Assembly: GCF_932526225.1 (NCBI RefSeq)
Contig: NC_064039.1
Location: 3,673,001 to 3,733,000, forward strand
DNA from: Nematostella vectensis
Lineage: Eukaryota; Cnidaria; Anthozoa; Actiniaria; Edwardsiidae
Direction: 5' to 3'
DNA: 60,000 bases
Of the stretch, positions 21,976 to 35,924 are shown piece after piece. A program made the translations under genes and the position numbers. How positions within the stretch are numbered: the first letter of the stretch is position 1; each line of letters opens with the position of its first letter. Below the pieces are notes generated by a model. That model was not told where the DNA came from, made no database searches, and saw only the letters and a program-made list of their open reading frames with translations.

Positions 21976-24900
21976 GATCAGCCATTTCCTCTCTGTGTAT
22001 AGATGCATACTATATTGTTATATTTATTACTAAGGTATATTGTGCCATTCTAGAACAGCAAAAGGGATATCTTGCTGTAGAAATACCGCTCATCCCTATA
22101 AGATTGTAGAAAATTTGATGGATATGCACTGGTCTCCTGGGAATCTCTTGATTGACATAAAATAATCTTCCTGTCCGCTACAATTAGACTAAAATGCAAA
22201 CTTTATATAGATTGATTCTGCGGAGAGATTAATTATGAATGCTTTTGCGAAGCTTCGGGAACAGGAGAACAGGTTTTTTTTCCCTCATCTGTGGAACCTT
22301 TTTCACAGAATATTTATCTAAACAGTGTATGCCCCATTATTATATGACTTATACTTTAAAAAATGCTTCAAAGGATAGAACTATTGGTATGGAGATGTGC
22401 GAAACATGGAAAGCTCGAGTGATTTCCAAATCCATTAAAATCTTGAGTAAGCTGTTGCGGTCAAAGTTTTTTTTCCGGGAAAAGTGCAGATAAACAATAA
22501 GATATAGAACTGTTTGTAATAGTCATTTATCTAAACGTAAAATATAAGGTAAATTGATAGAATTAAAACGCGAAAAGAATCTTTTAATAACTAAGAATCT
22601 CAAGAATATTTTCTTAGAAATATCATATTGTACACGTGTCTCCATCACGTAAAATATCAACAGTAATTTATATTGAAAAAGTTAATAAATTATACACCAT
22701 GTCATTTGTCGTATCTGTTTTGATATTTGTATGTTATGGACATAGTGTTTAACCCCATTCTTTACGACAAGTACTTTTCCTTAAAGGGGTAACATCTTGA
22801 GTTTTCATGGGCGGTTTACTCAACAATCCAATTATAAGATTCCCTTATTAATCTTTGTGATCTCTTGGTCACCTGCTTACATATATTAAGAGACTTCCCG
22901 GTTTTTTTTTTCAGACTTATTGAATAAATAACAGATCTAGCTACAGACGAAGACAAAATTATACAACTTTAGTGAAAGCACGCGCATCTATTTTATAATA
23001 AAATCTAAACAAATGATACCGAAAAACAAAAGCGGAAAAGTAACAGTCGCTTGTGTGACTTGTGGTTATTATGGCTTTGAACTTTATCCGCTTGTAAGGC
23101 CCTAGTGGTTTAATAACCTAGAAGCAGAAGTCTTAGATTTAAACACTCAAAAGTATATAAGACACGCTAAGCAAAAAAAAAAAAAAAGAAAGAAATCACA
23201 AAAGGCTCTTATATAAAAGGTCACTAATGAAAAATGATGGTAACATTGCTGCAATGCAACGTGGGGTGAGGCAAAGCCTGTAAAAAAATCGAAAACCTAA
23301 TGAGAATCTACTTTTCCTATATAAGCATAAAAAAAATATGAAAATCTTTTTTGCCAGACTTTACTAGAAAAAAATCTTAGGTTTTTACACGCTTTTACAC
23401 CCTTTTTTCATAAGATAATTTTTTAAAGGACGTCCAGCCTGAAATTTTACCAAATTTTAAGAACATGCCAAGGCTCAGCAGCAAAGTATCGCTTTGTCTG
23501 ATTCGTTCTAAAATGCAGAATCGAATTATGTTCATAATAAGAACTTAAATACCTCTATTACCTCTACCTAATAATTCATTTGGTATTATATCTTTTTATA
23601 TAATAAAATTTAATAACTCCGTTAAGAACATTCTCAGCCTTGAAATGCTCCAAAAATAAGAAGGCCCAGCCTCCACTGAAAATTAGACGTTCTTATATAA
23701 AAAAAGAGTGTAGTTCGCAAATGTTGGACTCGCATATGGCATTTGCCATTTTTTATGTCAGTTTTTATTCGGCTTTTTTTTTTTAATCAATGGAACGATA
23801 TGCGAGACGAATAACAGTCTATGGTTGTTATAAATAGAGTATAAGATTACGTTCATGTGTTATGAAAACTTTCATATACGTATGAGCCTTACGTTATGGT
23901 AGTCCCGCTCATGGCACGGACAAGGTTTAAATCAAAATAGTGACCGGGGCTCAAAAGGTCGGTGATGGGACAGTATTTTCGTTAATATCTAATCCATTAG
24001 ATAATGGTTAACTAAATTAAGCACTTATCCTTTGTTTTTCCTTAATTGTGAAAAATATTTCAAAACAGACTAGTAAAGGCGGAACTTCAAAATTGAATTC
24101 ACTTTTGTCGTGACTTCTATCAGTCACTTAGCCATTGATATTGTTTTACCACCCAACCGGACCTCAACTCCATTATCCATTCTCTATCGGAAATTAAACA
24201 AATTAAGCAAAAAAAAACTTGTATCATGAAACCTTGAAACCTAAAAAAAAGAATTATTGGTTGTTGTTAAAAAAAATGTATACCGCGGGGGTTTCTAATA
24301 AATTTCAATAAAGAAACAACTTTGAAATAGTGGGGGCGCTCTTCTGCTGATTTAACGCTGCGATGACCACTTCTCGCAATAGGGAATCAGGGTAGGAATC
24401 TACGTCTTAATAAATTAGGACTAGAAATGCCTTGTATTTGACAATACACTTGGTGTAAAGAAATCGACAAGATGATTGCGTTTCGGAAGTTCTACTGAGA
24501 ATTCTAAAAAGGTCGTGTTGAGAGATCGCTGCGTTTAAAATGGACTATATAGTTATTCCGCTGAGAAAAAAGATACAAAGAGGGGACGTTCCCAGTGGTA
24601 ATCAATTACCAAGCGCAAAACATCGCGTTTGGGCCAGAGAGTACGCGAAACCACGTTACGAATAATGCATTAACAAAAAGAACTAGGTTAAGAAATTTTT
24701 GACATTTTAGAATATTTTTCTTTTAATACCTGGTATTTATAGAATCTCTGAAGACCATTTAAATAGGGATTTATTCACGGGTGAACATTCCAGTTAGGAT
24801 TATGCTTAGAGGTATCTTGGGGATGATAAGGGGAGTAGAGGAAATAGTTGGGCATATTATGGCCGTTTGAAGACATTCTTGACTCGCTACCTACTTGTTT

Positions 24901-26862
24901 TATTAAATGCTACGATTTATATTTGATTTACATAGTCCATATGCCTTTGAGGAGAGCGATTTGCCTGTGTTAAACCAAAAACAAAAAACATTTTTCATTA
25001 CTAAGAGCATGGATATAGAACAAATTCCGAAAAAAAACTGAATGTTAATTCTATATCTATATCGGTTCAATATCTGTTCAATCTTACACAAGAGAACCAT
25101 AGCTCTGTCGGAAGCATTTTAGTGACTATTTCATGGTGCGTTGAATTTGAATTGAATTTTCCTGTGTCCCACATGGAAAGACCATAGTCACTGAGCTTAT
25201 TCCAACTTAGAGAACTAAGTTATCTTCGTAATCTCACTACTGTTATATAAACAACGAAACGCAACACTGCTTCGAGGCACTGCGGGAAACAAGTAGCTTT
25301 TTCACCTGGCTCAGCATGGCTCTTCGTCATCTTACCAACAAGTAGCTAGTTTGAGCGATTTTAATTTAGTCGCGCTGAGCGCCATGCATAGGTCGCCCTG
25401 CACCCCGCTATTGTCACTCTACCCCCAGTAAACTCTCAACATCCATCCAAAATAAATCCGTATTTTTTACCAATTGAACGCGCAAGGCTCCGACCGCGCA
25501 AAGGGAGCTTTCTGGCAACGCGGCACGGCAAGTGAGGCGTGCATCGCACGATAGCGTCTTTTTTCTCCTGTTATCCCGCTTCACACCAGATTGTGGCGAC
25601 TAGCGCGAAAATAGCTCAGGGCGGTGATTGTTGTGCTATCTGTTTAACGTCTAAGTGACAATAGAGTGCTTTGTTGTTTTAAGAGCTTACTGGATAAGTT
25701 TATTGTATGGTTTAGAGTGGCGCTATTGGCGATGAGCACTGCTCTAATGGTGTTAAGTGGAGTGATCTAGCCAACGGCCCCGAGGGACGATTTATAGTTT
25801 GCTTCTTTAGAAAATGAGATAAAAGTCAAAGCGCGCTATATCATGGCAGGATACAGGTCTAATGCACGGTAATAATGGTAATCAGTAGATCTACCGCTTT
25901 ATTTATAATAACTAAGGACCTACAACTTCAAGCACTATTTGCTAGCGGCGATAACCGATGTAAGTAGGTTCACATTAGCGAATAAGATGTTCAATACACC
26001 AAGATTATCATATTTCGAATCATTCCGTGACCTCAAAGATAAGATCTGTGGGCGGGGCGCGTAAATTAAGCGATTTAAAAAATCAGTAAACTTTCTAACG
26101 GTCTAGGCAAATAGTGTATTATATGGGAATGAGCTCCGGGGAAGAGGATCTTAATAGAATCATTGACCCTATTTTCCGGCCAATCACAGGTCTTCAAGTA
26201 GATGTTAATGGATATCGATCACTATAAGATTTCCAAACGAAGCGAAAATATTAGATAATTGAGTTTAGTTGAGCACAGGCATTATTTTACGGTCTATGAA
26301 GAAGCTAAACAAAGGCTGTGGAGCCCCCTACACTCTCCTGTCAAGATATACAATGTACCCCATGCAAGGAGCCAGGGAGAGCAAACAACATGAATCCTTC
26401 CGCCAAATAAAAGCAAAAGCACAAAGAGGCCCATTCTAAGCAAAAAATGTATATTCAGAGTTCAAACGGTTTCTCCGCTGCACGCTTCAGTGACTCGCAA
26501 ATCCGCCTACAAATTTGCAGAGTTATCGGCCGAAAGGTGGAGCTAATAGTCCTGGCAAGTGTCTCGTGTCTATTGCGAACGACGATCAGTAGAGCGTTAA
26601 TGCGAGCAGCTCGTCCGATTCACTGTCTGTTGCCATGGTTGCCGATATTAGCCAATCATGAGCGATTGGACATCAAGCTGCGCTTTGAGCGAACGGTCCA
26701 GATGCATCATGTTGATGAGCCTCATCTTGGTGTTTGGTTTAATCGAATAACGCGGGTTAGCGGAGACACAGAATAAGATCTGCGCTTTGACGCGGCACTC
26801 TATTGAACAGAAACTATTTGACAACGCAGGCCGACAATCTCGATCACTGAGTGCTCTCGACA
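21976..26862. other. Intergenic stretch upstream of the first Zic gene
   Basis: Nearly 4.9 kb of AT-rich DNA without a recognisable coding exon, tRNA or rRNA. Short frames (22239-22493, 24903-25100, 26447-26776) lack domain-like composition. The last 1-1.5 kb before the Zic start is less AT-rich and contains CCAAT/ATTGG motifs (for example near 26178-26186 and 26632-26655), so promoter and enhancer elements are expected here. I could not identify a TATA box at a suitable distance. Confidence 0.5.
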
Positions 26863-28128
26863 ATGGACAATCTCGCGCTTTTCGGCCAGGGACCCGCCGC
26901 AATGTCTCACCAAGGCTTAGACAGAAACATGGAGTCAAGCAAAGACTCAGGTCCGTTTGGTTTGAGTCCTTTTGTTGACTCTAACCAAGCAATGCTATCC
27001 CGCGCCGGTCTACACTTACCCCATAGAATCTCCGACCCGATCCACTCGTCTAAACCACTACTAGGATCTGAGGGACCTGCGTATTCTTTCCAGCCTCACG
27101 GCAACCAGATAAGAACTTCGTGCTCGTCTAGTTCGCATGATTATCTCGGCTCTTCGTCCCTGGCTCACGGTCATGCGATGTATGACAGTCTGGGCTCAAG
27201 CTCACGATACCCACAGTGTCCGCCTGGCTTTAACCCTCTCGCGCTGCACCAGCCCAAGCCGGAGATGAAGCCTCATGGACGGAGCTTCTATTCGCAAATG
27301 CCAGTGCCGCCAGACATGGAGACTGCACCACAGAGAGGGTTCCCTTTTCGTGGTACCACCGAGGTGTTTCCGCCCAGGGTTGACATCTACCCACAGTCAG
27401 CGTTCGGCTACGAACATCACCGGCCGATGGCGCACCACCAACAAATGTACTTCTCCTATATGAACCCAACTAACAAGATTATGACGTGCGAATGGGTCGA
27501 CCCGCAGAACTACGGGAAGGGCAAGATTTGCGGAAAACAGTTTAGCGTACTGCACGACATCGTACGGCACATCAACGACGAGCACGTTAGTCAGAATGAT
27601 TCGCCGCTTCACGTGTGCCACTGGAGAAACTGTACGAGAAACGGACTGCCTTTCAAGGCGAAATACAAACTCGTCAATCACATCAGAGTTCACACAGGAG
27701 AAAAGCCCTTCCCTTGCCCATTTCCTGGGTGCGGTAAACTTTTCGCGCGCTCCGAGAACTTGAAAATTCACAAACGAACACATACGGGCGAGAAGCCTTT
27801 TATTTGTGAATTCCCGGGCTGTGACCGCCGGTTCGCAAATTCTAGCGATCGCAAGAAGCACTCACACGTCCATACATCAGATAAACCGTATAACTGTAAG
27901 TACGAGGGCTGTAACAAGAGTTACACGCACCCTTCGTCTTTACGGAAGCACATGAAGTTACATGGCATGTCTCCCTCTCCACCCCATATGTTGCACGAGT
28001 CAAGTAATGACAATCAACCAGAAGTCATAGACAGCCCTTCTCCTCCTCCCCACCTTATACCAACATCACAAAACGCCACCAACACAAGTCAAGAACGTGA
28101 AGCTAGCAATACGTGGTATTCGTGTTAG
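26863..28128 (+). CDS. Zic: Zic family C2H2 zinc-finger transcription factor (intronless, 421 aa)
   Basis: Zic proteins are nuclear DNA-binding factors of the Gli/Zic/Glis group that act in early patterning and neural/ectodermal development. Five tandem fingers fill residues ~209-367: ZF1 C209/C223/H236/H241 with the long Zic-type C-x13-C spacing and tryptophan (CEW), ZF2 C252/C257/H273/H277 (CHW), ZF3 C285/C290/H303/H307, ZF4 C315/C320/H333/H337, ZF5 C345/C350/H363/H367. HTGEKPF linkers and [19 protein letters not shown] are typical of the family. The N-terminal ~200 residues are low in charge and rich in Ser, His and Pro; the C-terminus ends TWYSC, recalling the vertebrate EWYV end. The open frame reaches back to a GTG at 26851; the first ATG, used here, starts [10 protein letters not shown]. 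There is no intron. It faces a second Zic gene 14.8 kb away. Which Zic paralogue it is cannot be told without a tree. Confidence 0.95.
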   Translation: MDNLALFGQGPAAMSHQGLDRNMESSKDSGPFGLSPFVDSNQAMLSRAGLHLPHRISDPIHSSKPLLGSEGPAYSFQPHGNQIRTSCSSSSHDYLGSSSLAHGHAMYDSLGSSSRYPQCPPGFNPLALHQPKPEMKPHGRSFYSQMPVPPDMETAPQRGFPFRGTTEVFPPRVDIYPQSAFGYEHHRPMAHHQQMYFSYMNPTNKIMTCEWVDPQNYGKGKICGKQFSVLHDIVRHINDEHVSQNDSPLHVCHWRNCTRNGLPFKAKYKLVNHIRVHTGEKPFPCPFPGCGKLFARSENLKIHKRTHTGEKPFICEFPGCDRRFANSSDRKKHSHVHTSDKPYNCKYEGCNKSYTHPSSLRKHMKLHGMSPSPPHMLHESSNDNQPEVIDSPSPPPHLIPTSQNATNTSQEREASNTWYSC

Positions 28129-28271
28129 TCTAGGGAAGAGTTTTCCGTGAAAATTTTGTCGGCTTTTCAAGTTCAATCAGACCTTTGTTGATCGACTTAA
28201 TAATAGTCTCTAACTTTATTTTGCTGTCACCATCTGAAACAATGCCTCGGAAGTCACGCTTTCCGCAATAT

Positions 28272-28277
28272 AATAAA
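28272..28277 (+). terminator. Candidate poly(A) signal (AATAAA) for the plus-strand Zic gene
   Basis: First canonical AATAAA after the Zic stop (about 145 bp downstream). Other AATAAA hexamers follow near 28720 and 28796, so a longer 3' UTR is possible. Confidence 0.4.
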
Positions 28278-31200
28278 CATTAAAAGAAAGACGCAGGAAC
28301 CATCAATTTTGAATTTGCTTGATGTGATTCAAAAAAGTGAAAAAACTGGTCAGGATGAGCCCAGTTCATGATTCGTGCCGCAGAGAGAATAATGTTGGCT
28401 ACGGCATCAAGTCTTTTTGTTTTACTAAAACCTCACGCGAAGGCCACACACTGGCGCAAATCAGCAAGGAGCTTGTTTAGGGTAGAGACGCAACGACACG
28501 AGTTTAGTTTTGAGCCTGTTATTTAACCCTTGAAGTTGGGTACAAAACACAACACACATCTCCCACTTGACATTCCGGTAGGATCCAACCTCAGGCCACG
28601 GTATTTGTGTCAAGCAATTTTACAAGTTGTACAAATATTGATATAATATCCAGTTAGCTCTCTCAGTGGAGCGCAGACGATGAGCAAATCAGAGTCTCCA
28701 GCTTTTGCATTTGTTATAATAAATATAGAGTCTTCAGATGTGTGCAGACCCCCAAAGGCCACAAGGCGCTTATTGTAAGGTACAATTCAACGACATAATA
28801 AACTATAATTTACGCAATCTGTTCAAATGTTCCAGACTATTTGCTCGTCTAGATGCACTTCAAATATTATCCCCGCGTCATTCTCACAAGAAAGTGTTTT
28901 TGTAGCTTTTCAATTTCAACCATAGTTCATCTTTGATGAAATCTTTTGCATATTTCTCCAAAACCTCTGGGTGTGATAAAATACACCGTAAAATGCAAGC
29001 TGTTAAATATTTTTATTCAAACCTTTTGGTAACGTTAGTTTGAGTAATATTTAAAGTTGATAAATTTGTGTTAAGGTTGGATATTATGACGGATCAATTC
29101 AAAAGATCTTTTTGTCTGTTAGATAGCAATTGTCTAAAAAATCAGATAGAGCAAGCTATGGGGTTGAGCTGTACTCTATATTGATATTTAAAACAGAAAT
29201 ACGGTCCTTTAAGTGAGTCGAACAACAACACAATTTCAATTGGGGTTATTGCATTTTTTGCGGTCCAATTTTTTCACATTCAGGGAATAACTGGTAGAAG
29301 TTGGTAACAACAGTAAGTACAAACTCGCTAGGACTAACAACGTGTGTTTTTTTTTTATCAACAGGAGTTGGTTCCTAAAACACTAAAACACCGAAAGACA
29401 TAACTAATCGTTTTGTATGTTACGAACACTTAGGTATGTTTAGGACTGGACATCCTTAGATACATCCTGTATTTTCCCCTTACTTGCCCCAAAATGCACT
29501 CAATAAGATTGTAAATTTAGAAGACAGCATCTTAAAATAATTATAAATGGAATCTTTCTTTATCCAATGCCCAAACGTTGGCAGATACAGCAGTCTTTTA
29601 AAAAGAAACCTGGCGACAAACACGCGGCATTGCATTTGATTTGGCGTCAACATATTTCCTTTAGATTTCTTGACAAGACCCTTCTAGTGGTCATGTATTT
29701 GATAAAGTAACTAAGCATAATATATTTGGATCAAAGGCATAGAAAAAGGTTTTTATTAGACAAAGAAAAAGGCGTTATCGAGTGACTATAAGTCTATTTT
29801 TTCTACAGGACAACTTTTGTGTGTACATGTTTTCGGTAAGTACAAATCAATACAAGGTTTTGTCTTTACAGTCACCTTTCGTACAGCAAAGTTAGAAAGA
29901 TCTAATTCTTGAAGCAAATTCCTCATTGTCTTCTATTTGGTTTGATCACTGAATTATCTGTACTGATACAGTATGACCAACATGGCGAAGAGTCTTGTTC
30001 CCATCTGAGTATAAAAAGCAAACCACAGAAATCGTAGATTATCCGTATTAATGGTATTGGGATAGCCCGCTGCCCTGTTTTCGTAAGTTAATGATTTGAG
30101 TGCTAAAAGAAGGCTCTGGGATCTTCAGAGAGACGCGCACTGTGACCCGAGTGCTCGTAAAATCTTTCACGACTTTCTTCGTCAGTCATGACTGGGAGCG
30201 TTGACAATAAACTCACAAAATCCTAATCGCAATATAGCTTTTAATGTTTCAAAACCTAATCAAGGTATTTTGAATTTCTTAGATGTGGTCCTTGGTTTTT
30301 GTAGGTTTAATTTGCGACAGACGCCTTTGTTTGCGTTATCTGCCTGAACCGTCGAGCGACTGTCCCCAATGGCTGTACCATAAAAACCCGCTAGAAGTCA
30401 ACGCCCTATTTAGCAAACCTATGAATGTTTCATACGATATTTTATCCAGAATTATATTGTACATAACTTATAATGTAGTTTAATCCTGCACCAGCTCTCC
30501 CTCTAATTGTATCGTTCAAATCTCGATTCGTACAGGAGAAATACAAAACGAAACGATGCATGATTTTGCTAGTAGTGATGGTCTATTTTTTATTCACACA
30601 TGTGAATTTATGGTGTATTGCTCATTGTTTTGTGATTCCTTATGACACATTTCAGTGGTTAATATTTGTGAGCATGCCTTGATCAAGTTAAAATGGCAAT
30701 GAATGATTTATCCATGTAACGTGGGTTAACTCAACTACTGAGATCGCAACGTTATCCTGCTTGACTTTTATTTTAAAAAACGTGGGCTATTGAAAAGTAA
30801 TGGAGACGATTTGATAATAATCTGCCTTTATTTCTAACCCCACTCTATGTCTGGACTGATGAGCACTATTGGATTTGCCAAGACTATCCTAATCTTTTTT
30901 ACAACATGTTAGGAAAGGGTCTAAGGGTTTATAATAATTTGAGATTGTACCCTTTCAAAGATTTTAGGGACTTTGTTACGTATATTGCAAAGTTATCATA
31001 GAATGATAACTTTGATACTATCCAAGAAGATGGCGAATGCTTTGTCAAAGAGCTCGAATTCGAAAAGCATGCCTTTTGAATTCATGAAAGGAAATAATGA
31101 GTCGTGTCCATGTTTGTTACACTACATGTAGCTAGTTTTGGAAAAGCTTTGTCTGATGTAACAGGATTTTATGTTTCCAGTGGTTTACAGGGTTGTTAGC

Positions 31201-32100
31201 ATCTAGGTCTGTTGGTTTAGCGGAGGAACCAGCAGTGAAGCCGGTGGTTTATTCTGATATCCAAGAGACAGCAGTATATCTAACCGACAAAGATCAAAGT
31301 GGATAATGTGTTGTTGATTACCAAAGGAAACCTCAGACCATTCTTGATTTATCATATAGGTATAGTTTCGTGGTAGCAATTTAGTACAAGGTGAAGTTTT
31401 CCCTCTTTAAGTTTCACACAAGAAGGTTTTCTCCCTTCACGGTGGCTAAACCGTAACAGCACGCGTTCGAGTTCCTATTCACTTAAACTGCAGGGCAGTC
31501 TTCACCGCTCTCCACACAATGGCTTAGAGTATGGACTCCCCATCGGACGGTTGTTTTACACAGTCTTAAGTCCTGATATCAAAATCAGTGGACCAAACGG
31601 GTTTCTTTGCCGGTTTTTAAAATATCTGGTAAGGAAAGGTTGACTATGACATTCTGGTAAGGATAATTTTACTAAATAATAGATCTGCTCACTAGAGAAT
31701 CAACGAAGCGAAAATTGTACGTCGATAATTTTTTTAGTAAAAATTAGCTGGAAAAAAAACGAGTTATAAAACGTCTCTATGTTACCATGAGGTCAAAGGG
31801 AAGATAGAGAAAGGTCTTCAAGCAACATGAAGATAGTGGACCACGTGGCGCCAGCAACGAATCACCGAACTAGAAATCAGAGAGTGTTTAGGGGGAACGA
31901 AGGACGTAACATGGTCAGATATGGGAGGGGAGTGGCCACAATGGTTTTTGGCGTGCAAAATGAAAGTATCCCGTTGTTCGTATGCGAGAGTAGCGTATTT
32001 AGGTTTTGGAAAATAAAATCGCGCACTGAGCACACGGCACACGAACTTTCCACTTCGCGCATTTTCTGAAAAGCGTTCGGTCACCACTTGCAATGGGTGG
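28278..32100. other. Intergenic stretch between the two Zic genes, left part
   Basis: AT-rich DNA with no recognisable exon, RNA gene or array. Open frames such as 30283-30483 and 31818-32093 show no family signature. The region could hold Zic cis-regulatory elements, which cannot be seen without cross-species comparison. Confidence 0.45.
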
Positions 32101-32109
32101 GGTTACAAA

Positions 32110-32560
32110 TCATTCCCTACCCTAACCAAGTAATGGTAGAGACAGACAAAGAGACAGGCTAACAGAAAGACGGACAGACAGATAGACAATTTAGGGTAAA
32201 GAGAGACAAAGAGACAGACATACAGAATGACTAACGGACAGACAGACAGACAATGAAGGGTAAAGAGAGACAAAAAGACAGACATACAGAACGACGAACG
32301 GACAGACAGACAATGCAGAGTAAAGACATACAAAGAGACAGGCTAACAGAAAGATGGACAGACAGACAATGCAAGGTATAGACAGACAAAAAAGACAGGC
32401 ATACAGAATGACTAACGGAAGACAGACAGACAATGCAATGTATAGAAACAAAGAGACAGGCATCAGGAAGACGGACAGACAGACAGACAATGCAGGGTAT
32501 AGATAGACAAAGAGACAGACATACAGTACAGAATGACAGACAGACAGACAATGCACCAAA
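32110..32560. repeat. 64-bp minisatellite (about 7 copies)
   Basis: Head-to-tail units of AGAGACAGACATACAGAATG, ACTAACGGACAGACAGACAG and ACAATGCAGGGTAAAG. Conserved GGGTAAAG blocks recur 64 bp apart (32194, 32258). The minus-strand Cys/Leu/Ser-rich frames over it are repeat artefacts. Confidence 0.9.
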
Positions 32561-33866
32561 TATGGCATGCGACTTTCGGAAAAGGAGACCCAGAAACTTT
32601 ATTTTTTTCAATGGGTTTATATGAACGTTAATATATACGGGTCATAATTTTTTCCAAAAGAGCAATGCCAAGAAATGTTTAGGAAACAACAAGTGTTCTA
32701 GTTTATAATTTGTTTGTCCTTTCAACTTTGGTTGAACCACCACTGCGCAAATAGGTGAGCATGCTGATAATCCACAAAGATTTGAGGACAGATACTCGGA
32801 GGGGAATTAAAGTAAGACTTCGGCTTAGAATGGCTGCTAATTATAATCTCAAACATGCTGATGGGAATAGGAAATCGAATCATCATTAAGTCCCTGACTT
32901 AGCTAGCACATCGAGAAACATTCTTTAGCTTCAGCTGAGCAAATTTGTCGTTGTAGGTTATCCTTTCCTGGAGTAAGTTCAAATGGAAAACTGGGCTATG
33001 CCTTGGTAGACAGTTGTTTCAGAATGATCGCCAGTTTGCTTGTGCACCCTCTCCCCATACCACTCCCTCCACCCATCCCTCAGCAAATACTTGCCACGCC
33101 CTTAGATATGAGTTCGCGTGAAGTTAGCCTTACCCTCCCTTTCCTCCCACCCTCAGCAAATACTTGCAACGCCTTTGGAAAAAAGTGCACGTGCACCTCA
33201 CTCTCAGTGCCCTTATATTATACAGTGGTTCTTATAAAAGGTATAGATTACATATAACGGAAGGGGAAAATAAAATATATTCCTCAACCAAACATTGTGT
33301 TTTCTGAAGGCTGTATACGAGAATTTATAATTATTACGCCATATTGCAAGCATATAGGAAACTCAAATAAATAGCGCAAATTACTCTGTTATGAATTCTT
33401 GTCAGTAATCGGTGAGGTAAGGGAGTGCAATTTTGTGTGACCTCGTCTAATAAAAACACACCTCCATCTTCCCCACGCCGCCAAAAAGCTGTCTTTTGTT
33501 TAAAACACGGCAGATTTTACAAATCTACACCAGAACACCTCTCCTCCATTCAGTTAATCCTGACTACGTGCCTGACAAAGATAAACTTTAAGTACATGTT
33601 TGCTAGCCTGTTATCGGTCATGTTGATATCGCCTCGCGACGAATTTGAGTCATATATTTCTGGCTAACAGTCACAACCATAGTACAAGCCCGCACATATG
33701 TTCAGCAAATCTGCGGTCTGAGATTCGCCTTCTTCAGGCTGCTTCTCATTTTTATCTTCTTTTATCTTGCAAACAAAATAGTCATATGTGAGTGTATGGC
33801 GTCATTATTGTGTCCCAACAGACCCTAGAGATCCAAAGAGTCTTCAATAATTTTCACTCTTCATCT
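32561..33866. other. Intergenic stretch, nothing recognised
   Basis: No gene or clear repeat recognised. A short Pro-rich frame at 33003-33257 contains an internal duplication (CTCAGCAAATACTTGC at 33079 and 33154) but no domain. Confidence 0.45.
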
Positions 33867-34003
33867 CAGCGAGCTGTGCGTGGTTATTGCCTCCCCATCA
33901 ATGCGCGGGTACTTCAGGTTCCTTTGTGTTGTACAGTTCGCTACATAGCGGTGCTGGGGCCGAGATCTCCAGCTTAGCCGTAAAGCTTTAGCTGCCATAC
34001 GGT
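33867..34003. repeat. Dispersed repeat, copy A (also at 57458-57637)
   Basis: Shares with 57458-57637 the blocks CAGCGAGCTGTG, GGTTATTGCCTCCCCAT, AGGTTCCTTTGTGTT, ACAGTTCGCTA and CTCCAGC-TAGCCGTAAAGCTT. Copy A lacks ~40 bp present in copy B. On the minus strand TAGCGAACTGT is A-box-like, but no B-box follows, so a SINE origin is unproven. A poly-T run follows at 34081-34096. Confidence 0.7.
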
Positions 34004-35920
34004 GATTCAGCGCTTGTCTGGAAGTATGGTCTGTTTTCTCATTCTGATCAACGTTCGATCTTCGGGAAATGACGTTGGTGTTTTTTTTTTTTTTTTCTCT
34101 CCTTTTCCTCCTTCCTTCTTTTTCTATTTTGATTAGTGTTACCTAATTTTTATGATCAAGTTCAAGATTTTCTCGTTTAGGTTATTCTTTTATTATTTTT
34201 ATTCAACTTACACTGATTTTTTTATTTTTTTGCAATGTTATCTGCGGATCGCGCATGCGTATTTCATACTACCAGACTCTGCATGGGTCGTTTGAGACTT
34301 GCGCAGTGTGTGTGCCATTAAAGTGCTATTCATCCACATCCGCCCACTACTCCGATTCCGCCATTACAAAGCGATCAACTGTTCAGAACACGCTCTGATC
34401 TACTCCCCGCGGATAACGGACCTCCCGTAAGCGCATTGAAGGCTTAAGTGAGGCCAAAGGTCGAATATAGTGCTTAGCCTTCCTCTGAACTTAAATAAAA
34501 CAATAATCCTTCTTTATTGATTATTCTCTGAGCATAGGCTTCATCGACAAATACTTGACTATTGAAGATATAACAAAAAGTTATTATATGGCTACGATAG
34601 TACGCACGCTGTGATTGGCTAATTGGTAGTCGTGACATTCCCGTATTGCCCGTCTCTAAGGGCATTATTTACGGAATTCCGTATTGCCTACTAAACAAAT
34701 TTCACAATCTTCTGTTTTTTTTAATTTTTTTCCACGTTAAAACTGCAAAATGAGCGACAGCGAACATTCGAGTAGCGAATTCTAACACCTAGAAGAAGCA
34801 GAAATGGTTGGTTGGCGGGCCATCTTTTTCCGTATCCGGAGCGGGACATTTAGTGAGCTTTTTTGTGTTGTTTCGTTCGGTTGCACGAATTTTGCTAAAA
34901 CAAAATCCACCGAAACACCAAAGACACATACAAAAAAATGGGAATGGACGAGCACTCTTAGTCGGAGTTTTATTATCCTGAAGAGATTGAAGAGGAAAAT
35001 TTTGACAAAAAGAAGAACAATAAGATGACGAGCCGGCGAGCGCCACCGATAGCCAAGAAATAAAAAGCTTAAGTTTTTTTATTCGGATAAACAAAGGCAA
35101 ATGATTGAATAAATAACAAGGGGTGTAAAGACCCAGAAAAGTCTCTTTAAAATAAAAGTAATACCTGTTATTTGTTAATGCAATATTTCCATCAAATCAT
35201 AAAGCAGCACAAAGCGATTGGCCTTTTCATTTTACTTCAGAAGTTTGTTCTCTACATACCGTGGAGTTTTCGAACTAAACATTCCATTCATGCCGTGAAG
35301 ACTGGCATCTGAGCTTTCTTTGTTATCGTTTGGATCAACTTCACCTATTATAAAACCTGTAGCTTCCAAAAGGGGCAAATAGAAAGAAAATAGCCCGAAA
35401 GTCGTCCAATTACCTGTTGTTGAATCTTTTCACTCATTTACATTTTTGATTTGGCAGCGCGCGAGTGTTTCTTGTTTTCCCGCCTTTTTGAAATCGATCG
35501 ATAAACCTCGCAAAGCCTCGGTCGATGCGCCAAAGCCTCAGTTTGATCATTTCCGGCATGACCTCCACTCGTTTAGTAAGTAGCTAGTATAATATCAACA
35601 TTGTATCTAGCATCTTAGCATTCAGGTTACTCCGTGGCAATTCAAGGGCTATATATTTTTTGTAAGACATTCGCCAAATCTTGGTTGGTTTTGAAAGGGT
35701 TGCGCGTTAATTGAGCGCGTCATGTAAAAAGTAGGCGATGAATCGGGATTCATCACAAGCTTGCTATGATACGAGACCTGGTTTGCGTCAACCAGCCACC
35801 AACCAGTGGTGAAACCATGCTAGAAAACCAGCCACTCAGTGGTGAAGAATTACCAGATAGCTTGACCTTCTGACCCCCACTATTTGTACATATCTCATTG
35901 GCGAGCCCTTATTGGCACTA
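34004..35920. other. Intergenic stretch, nothing recognised
   Basis: No gene, RNA or array recognised. Frames near 34804-35028 (+) and 34789-35100 (-) overlap each other and match no family I know. Confidence 0.45.
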
Positions 35921-35924
35921 CGGT

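Noticed and set aside
31440-31475. TGGCTAAACC ... GTTCGAGTTC as a tRNA or SINE head
   Set aside because: A- and B-box-like motifs are only about 20 nt apart and no cloverleaf arms pair.
32103-32611. Cys/Leu/Ser-rich minus-strand frames
   Set aside because: Artefact of the 64-bp GACA-rich minisatellite, with overlapping frames all open.
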